Source: Deltaproteobacteria bacterium
Lineage (GTDB): Bacteria > Desulfobacterota > BSN033 > UBA1163
Direction of reading: 5' to 3'
Length of the DNA stretch: 59,730 nt
NCBI GenBank assembly: GCA_016875195.1
Contig: VGRY01000019.1
Location: 1-59,730, forward strand
Made by a program: the position numbers and the translations under genes. Shown in pieces: positions 24,943 through 33,178 of the stretch; within the stretch, counting starts at the first letter, position 1, and each line of letters starts with the position of its first letter. The notes below the pieces were generated by a model that was not told the DNA's origin, ran no database searches, and was given only the letters and a program-made list of their open reading frames with translations.

Positions 24943-25500
24943 ATGAGAAAGAGGATTATCTTAAGCGGGTTGGCAGTGTCGGTATTGATGCTCGGCTTTC
25001 TTCTAACTTCGGCACATGCCCAGGTTCCGGATTTGAGCGTATGGAACGGGACGTGGCACAGGCTCAACGTGAGGGAGACAGGATCAAATTATGATGGAGC
25101 GAGAATGAACCGTGATAATCAAAACTCTGTCATCTATCTCCAAATCCATGATCAAATCGGACCAATCCTTAACGCAACGCTATATTTAAGAGAAGACTTA
25201 AACTGGGTTCCAGTTCCAATTGAGATGAATTTCATTGGAGGGGCCCCCCTTGATTTCATTTTCCATGTCGAGTTCCAATCCACCGATGCTATTGGGACGC
25301 TATTTATCGGGTTTGCAGGCCAGCTCTCAGGCAGGATGGTCGGTGGAATACTAAGAAGTACTTCTTTCAAGTCTCTCGGTGGATATGTCTGGGAACAAGA
25401 AGCTGTAGAAAGTTGGGCCAGAGGCCTTTCGATCACAGGAAACTTAATCAGTGGACCTCCGCCTGGTGTAATAGTACCCGTTAATGGTTCTTCTATGTAA
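24943..25500 (+). CDS. Secreted protein of unknown function
   Basis: 185 residues from ATG 24943 (CGGAGGTGGG upstream). A signal peptide (MRKRIILSGLAVSVLMLGFLL, ending SAHAQ) is followed by a beta-rich mature region: WNGTWHRLNVRETG, IYLQIHD, LNATLYLRED, FIFHVEFQSTDAIGTLFIGFAGQLSG. No cysteines or known motif are seen. The WNGTWHRLN opening and the alternation of polar and hydrophobic residues suggest a small beta-barrel or lipocalin-like fold, which is only a guess. It has a strong promoter and a downstream hairpin, so it is an independent unit. Together with the previous gene it makes two adjacent single-gene secreted-protein units. Confidence 0.78.
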   Translation: MRKRIILSGLAVSVLMLGFLLTSAHAQVPDLSVWNGTWHRLNVRETGSNYDGARMNRDNQNSVIYLQIHDQIGPILNATLYLREDLNWVPVPIEMNFIGGAPLDFIFHVEFQSTDAIGTLFIGFAGQLSGRMVGGILRSTSFKSLGGYVWEQEAVESWARGLSITGNLISGPPPGVIVPVNGSSM

Positions 25501-25512
25501 GACATAGAATGA

Positions 25513-25540
25513 GGAGGGAACTTCCGGTGTTCCCTCCTTC
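25513..25540 (+). terminator. Hairpin terminator after the secreted-protein gene
   Basis: GGAGGGAAC (25513-25521), loop TTCCGGT, GTTCCCTCC (25529-25537). Perfect 9-bp stem but only a short T tract. Confidence 0.7.
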
Positions 25541-25603
25541 GATCTATTACCACCAAGGTCAAAGATACCTTGCTGTTGGAAGTGTAGATAATCGAGTCAT
25601 GGA

Positions 25604-26368
25604 TTAAAGGTTGACTTTTAATCCTTTTTTCCTGAGATACTCCTTGACTTCCGTGATCCTTAAGGTCCGGTAGTGGAAGACTGAAGCGGCCAGTAGAACT
25701 TGAGCCCCGCCTTTAATGACTGCCTCATAAAAATGTTCAAGTTTTCCTGCTCCACCGGATGCAACTACTGGTAAGTTTACCGCGTCTGAAATGGCCTTTG
25801 TAAATTCCAGATCATAGCCTGTCTGGGTTCCGTCTCCATCCATGCTCGTTGGAAGGATGACCCCTGCACCCAGTTCCTGGCATTGTGTTGCCCAGGCCAC
25901 AGCATCTTTTCCGACAGGTTTGGTGCCTCCTGATACCACAAGTTCAAAGCCAGAGGACATGGTTTTATTTCTTCGCGCATCAATGGCTATGGTTATTTTA
26001 TCATTGCCGAATTGCTTGGACGCCTGTTTGACCAGATCAGGGTTTTTCACCGCAGCGCTATTCATAGAAACCTTATCTGCCCCTGCCTTTAATACCAGTT
26101 CGATATCTTCCAGGGTGGAGATGCCACCTCCTACGGTCAATGGGATTTTGATGACGGCTGATACGTTTTTCACCCATTCGAGTCTAGTCTTTCGGTTTTC
26201 TAAAGTTGCTGCAATATCAAGCATGGCCAGCTCATCAGCGCCTTCTTTTTCGTAGAAGGCTGCATTCTGGACAGGGTCGCCGGCATCTTTAATATTTACA
26301 AAATGGATGCCTTTGACCACCCGGCCTTCTTTCATATCAAGACATGGCATAATTTTAATGGTTCCCAT
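25604..26368 (-). CDS. hisF: Imidazole glycerol phosphate synthase subunit HisF
   Basis: Cyclase subunit that turns PRFAR plus ammonia from HisH into imidazole glycerol phosphate and AICAR in histidine synthesis. 254 residues, as usual. Family features: IMPCLDMKEGRVVKGIHFVN with the catalytic aspartate (about residue 11), DELAMLDIAA, PLTVGGGIS, IAIDARR with the second catalytic aspartate, LPTSMDGDGTQTGYD and VVASGGAGKLEHF. It stands alone: no hisH, hisA or hisI is adjacent. The usual TSMDRDG is TSMDGDG here. A second HisF-like paralogue with another role is therefore possible, but the catalytic residues are intact. Confidence 0.92.
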   Translation of the reverse strand: MGTIKIMPCLDMKEGRVVKGIHFVNIKDAGDPVQNAAFYEKEGADELAMLDIAATLENRKTRLEWVKNVSAVIKIPLTVGGGISTLEDIELVLKAGADKVSMNSAAVKNPDLVKQASKQFGNDKITIAIDARRNKTMSSGFELVVSGGTKPVGKDAVAWATQCQELGAGVILPTSMDGDGTQTGYDLEFTKAISDAVNLPVVASGGAGKLEHFYEAVIKGGAQVLLAASVFHYRTLRITEVKEYLRKKGLKVNL

Positions 26369-26486
26369 ATGGTCTCCTTTAGGTTTTGGAATAATTACGG
26401 ATCCGTTATTTTTCCCAATAGTATTACGTCTATAGAAAGATTGTCAATATAAGGAAATGGACTATAAGGGATAATGAATAAATTTA

Positions 26487-26520
26487 AAGGGGCTGGCCTT
26501 GAAATGACCGGCCCCCTTAA
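26487..26520 (-). terminator. Terminator of the vWA gene
   Basis: GGGGCTGG (26489-26496)/CCGGCCCC (26508-26515), one G-T wobble. Read on the minus strand it is followed by a T-rich tract. It directly follows the stop of the vWA gene. Confidence 0.75.
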
Positions 26521-26521
26521 A

Positions 26522-28867
26522 TTAGGAGGAGGATTTGAGATTGAAGGAGACAGTAACAGTCACTCGATCTGTATCCGTAGGTGGTGAGAAATTTAGTCCC
26601 TTGATCTTCTGCAAGATACATTCTTGAAGTTTTTTGTCATTTAATTTACTTGAAACCAAATTTGCCTTTGTAACCTTGCCTTTCGAGTCAATCACCAATT
26701 GGATAATAACCTCACCCTGAATGTTTGGTTTTTTCTTCAATGTCTTTTGATAGCAGAACTCAATAGAAGTGATCTGTTGTTTGATGATTTTCTGAAGATC
26801 TTCTTTAGAAATTCCACCGGATGTGGTGATCTCACCAAGCTCAACAGACAATTTGACAGACCCTGATTTGGTTTCCTCATCTTTTTTAACCTGATTCTTG
26901 GCATCCACTTCGTAAGCTCTGGTTGCAAAGGGGGCAGCTAATCTCGGAGTGAATGTACCTTTATTTTTGCCCCCTGCATAATCGGATACCCCTTCGGGTA
27001 AGGGAAGAGGCTGTTTCACGGTCACAGCCTGGCCATCCACCAGACGGACTTCTGTATCAATGGCAACAAAAGAGGTGTAGGCCGTCAGAAGGTTATAATC
27101 GAGTCCTAATTGGGTAACCTCCTTAATCCGATCAGGATCATTTCTTAAAGTATTGTAATCCGAAAGAAGAGCGATTCGATGTCTGGCCCAGAGGTATTGG
27201 AGGGAAGAGTTCGATTTAAGTGGTGTTTCCTTCCGGATATCAATCTTATTCATATAAGGGCCATTGCTCGTCAATCCATTTAAAGTAATTTCGCCAACGG
27301 GCTTGCCTCGCCATTTTCCAAAGACGATGACCGGCCTTTCTGCAAAAACATCAGGAATACTGATCGGTTCGACATCATAGACTCCAAACCTTCCAAAGTC
27401 AACCTTGACCTTTGTCAGGACAGGCGATTCAATCATCTTTCTGAACTTTTCTGCCTTTTCACGGGTCTCTTCAGTTTTGGAGATGACAAAGGGTTCACCC
27501 ATACCGACCCTTGCCATTCCTTCGAGAAGATGGCGGTTGACACTCGATCCAATTCCAAAGGTAAACATATTGGCATCTCCGAGATTTTTTCGAATCAGAT
27601 CAAATGCCTCTTCTTCCACCGTGACATAACCATCGGTGGCAATTACCACCGTCCGGGAACAATCCTCTGATCTCGGCAGGGATAATGCCCTTTTAAGGGC
27701 GGGTAATAATTCTGTTCCACCACCCCCCCTCTGCCTGTCAATGACGTTTAGGGCATGTTGAATATTCTCAGAGGTCGCAGGAAGTGATTTTTCTGACATC
27801 AGAGAAGAACTACCGGCGAACAGGAGAACGTTAAACTTATCGATTGGACGAAGACCTCCGATGAGGTCCTTGAGAAGTTTCTTGGAGATATCGAGAGGAA
27901 ACCCATACATCGAACCAGAAACATCAACGATGAAAATATATTCTCTGGGCGGAATCTGACTGACACTGACCCTTTTAGGAGGTTGGAGCATCAAGAGAAA
28001 GAATTTCTCCTTTTCTCCCTCGAACAGAAGCATTCCAGATTGGACATGGCCACCCGCCAGCTGGTATCTGACAATATAATCTCGATTGCCACCGTTCTTT
28101 TCTGAAGGATCGAGTTTGATGGTGGCACGGGAAGGTCCATCATAGTTAATATCTACCTTATGGGAGGTGCATGAAGTATTCTGAATGGGGAGACCAGTGG
28201 AGAGATCAGTGATGATGTCAAACGTATAGGTTGGGGAATCTCCCTGGCGAAGATAAGGATTTTCAACCCACTTCTGAGCAGGATGGGCGGTTTCTGCAGG
28301 CTGGTTTGAGTAACGCGGTCCCACAACCGTGGGATATACAAATTCATAAATTCCATCCGTCGGAACCAGTAACTCCGTATATTTCAGTTCTACCTCAACC
28401 ACATCTCCCGGCAAGATATTGGCGACATTCATCTGGAATACATTCGGCCTTTGTTGTTCTAATAAAGAAGCACTTTTCCCCTGTTGTTTGGCCTGCTCGT
28501 ATTGCTGACGGGCTTCTTCCTTTTTTTGAATCTTGGCAATAATGGTTCGCTTCCCGATCGTCATTTTCATTCCATAAACTGCTGCCCTCGTGGAAGCTGG
28601 AAATAGGTAAATCGCCTCAAGGGCTTTTTTACCCTCATTCTTGTAAACCTGTGTGACCACCACATCAGCGATCACACCGACGATTTTCACATCTGCCGAG
28701 GTGGATTTGAGAGGGAGTTGGTCAACGCCGGGATCGTCGCTTTTGACAAAGAAGTAAGGGGAGAGGGTTTTGTCAGTATTTTCATGGTGTTGTCCATAAA
28801 CCCCAGTTGTGAAAACCAACAAGATAACCAATATCGACAGTGTAAAGAACCTCTTAGGTGTCCACAT
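26522..28867 (-). CDS. VIT and vWA domain protein with AgmX/PglI-like C-terminus
   Basis: Exported protein of about 781 residues. ATG 28867 is eight bases after GGAGG; an outer ATG (28873) is too close. A signal peptide (KRFFTLSILVILLVFTTGVYG) leads into a VIT domain (about 35-170: SADVKIVGVIADVVVTQVYKN, FPASTRAAVYGM). A vWA domain follows (about 300-480) with the metal site DVSGSMYG. A low-complexity stretch with KNQVKKDEETKSG is followed by a last about 100 residues that look like the AgmX/PglI C-terminal domain of gliding and energy-transduction proteins (IQGEVIIQLVIDSKGKVTKANLV). No LPXTG sorting motif. Likely an envelope or surface protein; role unknown. Confidence 0.88.
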   Translation of the reverse strand: MWTPKRFFTLSILVILLVFTTGVYGQHHENTDKTLSPYFFVKSDDPGVDQLPLKSTSADVKIVGVIADVVVTQVYKNEGKKALEAIYLFPASTRAAVYGMKMTIGKRTIIAKIQKKEEARQQYEQAKQQGKSASLLEQQRPNVFQMNVANILPGDVVEVELKYTELLVPTDGIYEFVYPTVVGPRYSNQPAETAHPAQKWVENPYLRQGDSPTYTFDIITDLSTGLPIQNTSCTSHKVDINYDGPSRATIKLDPSEKNGGNRDYIVRYQLAGGHVQSGMLLFEGEKEKFFLLMLQPPKRVSVSQIPPREYIFIVDVSGSMYGFPLDISKKLLKDLIGGLRPIDKFNVLLFAGSSSLMSEKSLPATSENIQHALNVIDRQRGGGGTELLPALKRALSLPRSEDCSRTVVIATDGYVTVEEEAFDLIRKNLGDANMFTFGIGSSVNRHLLEGMARVGMGEPFVISKTEETREKAEKFRKMIESPVLTKVKVDFGRFGVYDVEPISIPDVFAERPVIVFGKWRGKPVGEITLNGLTSNGPYMNKIDIRKETPLKSNSSLQYLWARHRIALLSDYNTLRNDPDRIKEVTQLGLDYNLLTAYTSFVAIDTEVRLVDGQAVTVKQPLPLPEGVSDYAGGKNKGTFTPRLAAPFATRAYEVDAKNQVKKDEETKSGSVKLSVELGEITTSGGISKEDLQKIIKQQITSIEFCYQKTLKKKPNIQGEVIIQLVIDSKGKVTKANLVSSKLNDKKLQECILQKIKGLNFSPPTDTDRVTVTVSFNLKSSS

Positions 28868-28873
28868 TTCCAT

Positions 28874-29295
28874 TTCCTCCTTTTCTGTTTTACCCCGTTA
28901 GAAAGGTCCGGTATTGATAATGATGGATCAAAGTTCCCCTTTCTAACGGGGTTTAATAAAATAGACAAGAAGGAATGGAAAAAGTTCCAAAAAGTTTGGG
29001 AATGTAAACCCCGTTAGAAACTTTTCAACTTTCAAACGGGAAAGCTCACACGGGGCACTCGCCGCGGAAGCGCTGGCGCAGCGGGTTAACCCCCGTGTTC
29101 GCCCCGTTTAGAGATAAATCTCTAACGGGGTTCGCTGAAAAGGAAATAACCACTATCCCTGCAGCAGAGCTGCGGGGTTTTCTAACGGGGTAAATGGGAT
29201 TATGTAAGAAGTTATCTTGTGATCTATTTGATATTTTCCGATGCATTATTTAGAATTATTGTATCAGTTTAGTTTTTTGAAAAGAAGAGAATTAT
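28874..29295. repeat. Family B nested inverted repeats (CCCCGTTAGAAA/TTTCTAACGGGG)
   Basis: Alternating units ACCCCGTTAGAAA (28893, 29006) and TTTCTAACGGGG-type (28939, 29121, 29178), with internal GGGTTAACCCCCGTG and GAGATAAATCTC hairpins. The 650-base space between the vWA and Smr genes contains this cluster and the family C element, and no gene. Confidence 0.85.
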
Positions 29296-29309
29296 GAGTC
29301 ATTGGATTA

Positions 29310-29485
29310 AAAGAATCATCATAAAATCCCCTCGGTTTCGAGTCGCAACGACCTTAATCCCCCTTTGCCCGTCTATGACAGGGAAAGGATTACCAAAGGG
29401 GGAACCCCTTTCTCCTCCCTTTGGCAAAGGGAGGTTGGGAGGGATTTTATAAAGTTTTTTCAAACCGCTAAAGTGTTACGAATTA
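29310..29485. repeat. Family C palindromic element
   Basis: Ends CATAAAATCCCCTC and GAGGGATTTTATAAAG are inverted. The interior has TTCGAGTCGCAACGACCTT (inverse of 14400s), AATCCCCCTTTGCCC and CTTTGGCAAAGGGAGG. The last 53 bases duplicate positions 125-178. Confidence 0.78.
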
Positions 29486-29524
29486 TTTAAAATCGTTATT
29501 GTTAGGAAGGGGTGAACATTCTTG

Positions 29525-30232
29525 ATGAAACCCCGAAAGACCTCTTCAATTATTAAATCCTTCCAGGAATTGGAAGTCGTCCTCGATACAAAGTCACTTC
29601 CTGATTATCATCCTGCGCCGATTAAAACTCCTGAGAAAAAAGCGAGTTCAGAAACTGAGGAAACGCTCTTTAAAAATGCCATGGATGGCGTAAAACCCAT
29701 CCCGAGAAAAGAACGCGTTGTAAAAACTTCAAAAATCGAAATTATAGAGAATTATAAGAAGAAAGATGATGCCGAAACCCTAAAAAGGCTTGAAGACCTT
29801 ATAAATTACGGAACGGGGTTTAACGTCTCGGATACCCCAGAGTATATTGAGGGAACGGGATACCAGATCCATCCGGAAATTGCAAAGCGGCTTCATCGGG
29901 GGGACTTTTCGATTCAGGCCCATCTTGACCTCCACGGACTCATTGTGGAGGAAGCCAGAGAAATATTTGATCAGTTCCTGAAATGGGCTGTGACCCACAG
30001 GAAGAATGGTCTTTTAGTGACCCATGGGCGTGGACTCTCTTCACCCGGAGAACCAGTATTGAAAAAGAAGGTCGAAGAGTGGTTGACCCGTGGTCCCTGG
30101 CGGAAATGGGTTGTTGCCTATTCAAGTGCCAGGAAATGTGATGGTGGAGCAGGGGCTACTTATATTCTGCTTCGGAAGCGACCTATATCAAAAAAGTTTA
30201 AAATCAAAAAAACAAATAGAGGAAAAAACTAA
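29525..30232 (+). CDS. Smr domain protein
   Basis: About 235 residues. The N-terminal half (1-130) is lysine-rich and charged with no known domain. The C-terminal half is a Smr domain, related to the MutS2 nuclease module: AHLDLHGLIVEEAREIFDQFL (the LDLHG motif, histidine catalytic), LLVTHGRGLSSPG (HGRG motif) and VVAYSSARKCDGGAGATYILLRK. Such stand-alone Smr proteins cut or bind branched DNA or RNA, including collided ribosome mRNA. The start may be TTG 29522 or ATG 29525. It is followed 12 bases later by a Cys-rich mini-protein and then a TauE transporter, on the same strand. Confidence 0.9.
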   Translation: MKPRKTSSIIKSFQELEVVLDTKSLPDYHPAPIKTPEKKASSETEETLFKNAMDGVKPIPRKERVVKTSKIEIIENYKKKDDAETLKRLEDLINYGTGFNVSDTPEYIEGTGYQIHPEIAKRLHRGDFSIQAHLDLHGLIVEEAREIFDQFLKWAVTHRKNGLLVTHGRGLSSPGEPVLKKKVEEWLTRGPWRKWVVAYSSARKCDGGAGATYILLRKRPISKKFKIKKTNRGKN

Positions 30233-30244
30233 AAGAAGAAAGAG

Positions 30245-30451
30245 ATGAAGTGCCGAAATCATCCAGAGCGTGATGCTATTGCGACTTGTCAGAAATATGA
30301 GACAGGGTTCTGTGAGGAATGCTGTGAGTGCCTCAACATTGACGACTGCTGTGAATGCCTTGATCCAAAACTTTATTGCAAATTCAGAACTCAATGCTTG
30401 ATCTGGGAGATGTCAAGGGACCGAAGAAAAGAGAAAATTGAGATGGGGTGA
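30245..30451 (+). CDS. Cys-rich mini-protein, B-box zinc-finger-like
   Basis: 68 residues with eleven cysteines (3, 15, 23, 26, 27, 29, 35, 36, 38, 45, 51) and His6. The start MKCRNHPERDAIATC with CxxHx8C, followed by CEECCEC, resembles B-box or LIM-like zinc-binding modules. Three successive CxxC/CC clusters could bind several metal ions. AAAGAAAGAG upstream is only a weak ribosome site. It lies between the Smr gene (12 bases before) and TauE (3 bases after), so it is co-transcribed with both. Metal binding is inferred; no function known. Confidence 0.72.
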   Translation: MKCRNHPERDAIATCQKYETGFCEECCECLNIDDCCECLDPKLYCKFRTQCLIWEMSRDRRKEKIEMG

Positions 30452-30454
30452 ATA

Positions 30455-31174
30455 ATGTCTGAATATTTACTTCCTACAGCGCTGATTATCTTCACAGGCG
30501 CCTTACTTCAGGGCTTGGCCGGGTTTGGGGGTGCACTGCTGTCCATGCCGCTTGTCCTTCTCTATGCAGCTCCCCAATGGGCCGCTCCTGTTGTTGTTCT
30601 CTGCTATACGGTTAACCGCATCCCAGCTATCTTTATGCTAAAAAAAGACCTCATGTGGGATCATTCTCTATTCTTAATCGTCGCCGCAATACCGGGTGCC
30701 TTCCTGGGCACAATATTTTTAAAGAGTGTTGAGCCCGGAATCATCATGAAGATTCTTGGGACCGTGCTTATCCTGTTTTCCTTTTATAAAATCACTACAC
30801 CAAAGGTAAAATTAACCTTTTCAAGGTTATGGGCGATTCCAACAGGGTTTTTAAGTGGTATTCTAGGTGGAGCTTTCGGAACCGATGGACCACCGGTGGT
30901 TGTATATGCTGCGCTAAGACCCTGGGCGAAGGAACAGGTCGTAGGCATGCTCCAGAGTTTCTTTTTGTTTGCTAATGCCATCATTATTGGAACTTACCAG
31001 TATCATGGCCTGCTTACCAATTCAGTTCTTGAGAGTTTTGTAGTGGCTGCTCCTTTTGCGATTGTGGGGATCTTGATTGGTCTGAAAATTAACCGTCACA
31101 TCAGTCAGCGACGTTTTGAAATCATTCTTTCGGTCCTCATCGGCATCCTGGGATTTACCCTCTGGGTACGGTAA
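30455..31174 (+). CDS. TauE/SafE family permease
   Basis: Membrane protein of the sulfite exporter TauE/SafE family, 239 residues, with about eight hydrophobic segments. Family features are the opening FTGALLQGLAGFGGALLSMPLVLL and its echo in the second half, GFLSGILGGAFGTDGPPVVVYAAL, with the GxxGGxxG pattern. These proteins export sulfite, sulfonates or other organosulfur anions; the substrate here is unknown. The gene begins three bases after the Cys-rich mini-protein gene, suggesting translational coupling, and ends just before a family B repeat cluster. Confidence 0.9.
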   Translation: MSEYLLPTALIIFTGALLQGLAGFGGALLSMPLVLLYAAPQWAAPVVVLCYTVNRIPAIFMLKKDLMWDHSLFLIVAAIPGAFLGTIFLKSVEPGIIMKILGTVLILFSFYKITTPKVKLTFSRLWAIPTGFLSGILGGAFGTDGPPVVVYAALRPWAKEQVVGMLQSFFLFANAIIIGTYQYHGLLTNSVLESFVVAAPFAIVGILIGLKINRHISQRRFEIILSVLIGILGFTLWVR

Positions 31175-31198
31175 GGGAATAGGGTAGGAATAGTTTAC

Positions 31199-31336
31199 TT
31201 TACCCCGTTAGAAAGCCCTGTTGCTTGCCCTGTACGAAGCTTAGCTTCTATCGGGGTGTGAGCCCCATCAGAGACCGTAGGTCTTACGGGGTGAGGCTTC
31301 CTGTTAGAAGGGCGAAGCGCTTCTAACGGGGTTAAC
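31199..31336. repeat. Family B inverted repeat cluster
   Basis: Starts TTACCCCGTTAGAAAGCC and ends GCGCTTCTAACGGGGTTAAC, mirror images, with internal CTTACGGGGTG and ATCGGGGTGTGAG units. Its right end supplies the last codons and stop of the Nudix gene. Confidence 0.82.
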
Positions 31337-32242
31337 TTGGCAATAGGGGTACCAGAAGCCTTGTCGTAGGATGAGGCGGGTGGTGTTGTCACCGGGTTGG
31401 GACGCCATTCCTTGATCTATTGATGAAGGAATATCGCTTCTTTTGAAAACCTCATATTCCGGATCCCAAGGTAATAGAATGGTTGGTTCGTTCGATAATT
31501 TCGTAAGGATGGGCAGAATCATCCGCACCTCTTTCCCTCTTAAAGAGTCAAACACCTCTTCAATCGTTTTGTAACGGGAAAGGTCCTCCATGATTTTGAG
31601 AGCAGGGGGGCTCAAGGCCATTTTTCCCTTTACATTTTCCTCAAAAGCTTGCCGTGGTGTCAACCAGACCTCGGCAGTGGTTTCCTTTTGATCAAAGCTG
31701 GCTTCCTGTCCTTCTGGGTGGCGAGCCAGAAAGAACCGGGTATCGAATCGCTCAGACCTGGCTTCTGGAGTGATCCAGTGGGCATAATAGTGGAGTTGAT
31801 CCAGTGCCAGGAAGATATTTGCCTCCATTGCAATCTGACAGACGGTGGCTTTTCTCTTCTGCAATTGATCTCGATAATCAATAAGCTTTAGTCTATCTCC
31901 CTCATCTTTAAACTGAAGAAGATTTCCGACATGGTCATAAGCGAGGAGGATTCCCCCCTCTTCAAAAAGCTCTCTAATCCCCGCGATCCAATGGCCGAGG
32001 CATTCTTGCGGAGAGAGTTCTTCCGCAAATATCCGGTGGGCTTCTTCGGGGGCTACTCCTTTGCATAACGCACATGTTTCTATGGACCCATCTTCTTGAT
32101 CCACCCTGCCTCCGGGGAAAACATAATTGCTCCCCATAAAACTGCTCTGCTCATGGCGTTTGAGCAGAAAAACTTCAAAACCTTTTGGGGCGCAATCCCG
32201 AAGGAGGATGATGGTGGCTGCTTTTTTCGGGGTAGCAGGCAT
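31304..32242 (-). CDS. Nudix hydrolase family protein
   Basis: Hydrolyses a nucleoside diphosphate linked to another group. 312 residues, longer than typical (about 150-220). The Nudix box is split by an insert: GGRVDQEDG, a region of about 30 residues with CALC, and then GIRELFEEGGILLA, the REx2EEx signature. N-terminal PKKAATIILLRDCAPKGFEVFLLKRH is typical for the group similar to the human NUDT19 type, which hydrolyses CoA derivatives. The final residues (VNPVRSASPF) are encoded by the family B repeat, so the original stop has been lost and the tail replaced. In a genome so rich in acyl-CoA metabolism a CoA-directed activity is possible but unproven. Confidence 0.88.
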   Translation of the reverse strand: MPATPKKAATIILLRDCAPKGFEVFLLKRHEQSSFMGSNYVFPGGRVDQEDGSIETCALCKGVAPEEAHRIFAEELSPQECLGHWIAGIRELFEEGGILLAYDHVGNLLQFKDEGDRLKLIDYRDQLQKRKATVCQIAMEANIFLALDQLHYYAHWITPEARSERFDTRFFLARHPEGQEASFDQKETTAEVWLTPRQAFEENVKGKMALSPPALKIMEDLSRYKTIEEVFDSLRGKEVRMILPILTKLSNEPTILLPWDPEYEVFKRSDIPSSIDQGMASQPGDNTTRLILRQGFWYPYCQVNPVRSASPF

Positions 32243-32433
32243 AGGATATTATTACCATATCAAAAACGCATAATTCAATTGAAAAAAGTGGAAATTATGA
32301 GGCAAAGTGAATCAAATTGAGGGATCCCAATTAGGTCTTCCCTTCGGGTTGTTATCTGCAAAAAGAAGAACCCCTCCTGACTCAGAGGCCAAATGGTTCA
32401 CTCATGGCCTGCCACGTGAGGTAATAAGATTTT

Positions 32434-32465
32434 GTACCTAAAAATGCGATCGCAATTTTAGGTAC
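32434..32465. promoter_or_regulatory. 32-bp near-perfect palindrome
   Basis: GTACCTAAAA (32434-32443) and TTTTAGGTAC (32456-32465) flank the inner palindrome TGCGATCGCA (32445-32454). Only one pair mismatches. It lies between the nitroreductase stop and the Nudix start, both minus-strand genes. Operator, terminator or repeat: undecided. Confidence 0.6.
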
Positions 32466-32524
32466 AGATTTTAATGAAGGTGTTTAGAAGAGGTGAATAA
32501 GAAATAGAGTGGGCGGTTCGATTT

Positions 32525-33178
32525 TCACTCAATCCATCTGATAAATGTTTCTAAGCCTTCTCTATAAGATTTGAACCGGTTGATGGGGCTGGAAGTGTCG
32601 GGATGCCCAAGGGCAACTCCGATTACTACGCTCTTATTCTCCAGAATATTTAGGGTATCCTTAATCTCGTCCTCGTAAGCGGTAATCAGGCCGATCGGGC
32701 AGGTCTCCAATCCAAATTCGTGGGCGATCAAAACAAGGTAGCCCAGGACGATCCCGATATCTACCAATCGAGCTTTAGGAAAGGAATCGTCGAGGCAGAT
32801 CAGGATGGCGACCGGAGCACCATAGAAACTGCAGCTTCCTTCATTTACAAATTGGTCGGTATTCACTCCCATTTCTTCGAAAAAAGGGGTCATCTGCTCA
32901 AGGGTTTTGGCGCCTCGTTTCGTCACTGTTTTAGGCATGGGTTTCACATTCCCAGGCCCGCAAGAGATCTTTTTTTCCTTATATGCCTTAATGAGTCTAC
33001 GGCTCAATCTCTCCCTCTCGTCTCCTGCCACAACGATAAATTCCCATGGCTGGAGATTAATGGCGGAAGGGGCACAAATCGCTAATTGTAAGATCTCCTG
33101 GACCGTTTCTCTTGGGATGGGGTCTGATTTAAAGGCCCTGAAGCTTTTTCTTTCCTTGATGGCTTTAATGAGGTCCAT
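32525..33178 (-). CDS. Nitroreductase family flavoprotein
   Basis: FMN-dependent oxidoreductase of 217 residues that reduces nitro, quinone or other electron-poor groups with NAD(P)H. N-terminal IKERKSFRAFKSDPIPRETVQEIL contains the FMN-phosphate-binding RKSFRAF pattern. CAPSAINLQPWEFIVV is the second FMN motif, and GLETCPIGL, VVIGVALGHPD lie near the C-terminus. The middle carries a longer variable segment (KKISCGPGNVKPMPKTVTKRG) with a cysteine, typical of environmental homologues. Ribosome site AAGGAGTG precedes ATG 33178. It looks monocistronic. Confidence 0.9.
   Translation of the reverse strand: MDLIKAIKERKSFRAFKSDPIPRETVQEILQLAICAPSAINLQPWEFIVVAGDERERLSRRLIKAYKEKKISCGPGNVKPMPKTVTKRGAKTLEQMTPFFEEMGVNTDQFVNEGSCSFYGAPVAILICLDDSFPKARLVDIGIVLGYLVLIAHEFGLETCPIGLITAYEDEIKDTLNILENKSVVIGVALGHPDTSSPINRFKSYREGLETFIRWIE

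Noticed and set aside
28874..29295. CRISPR array
   Set aside because: Units are mirror-image and irregularly spaced, not direct repeats with uniform spacers; no cas genes.
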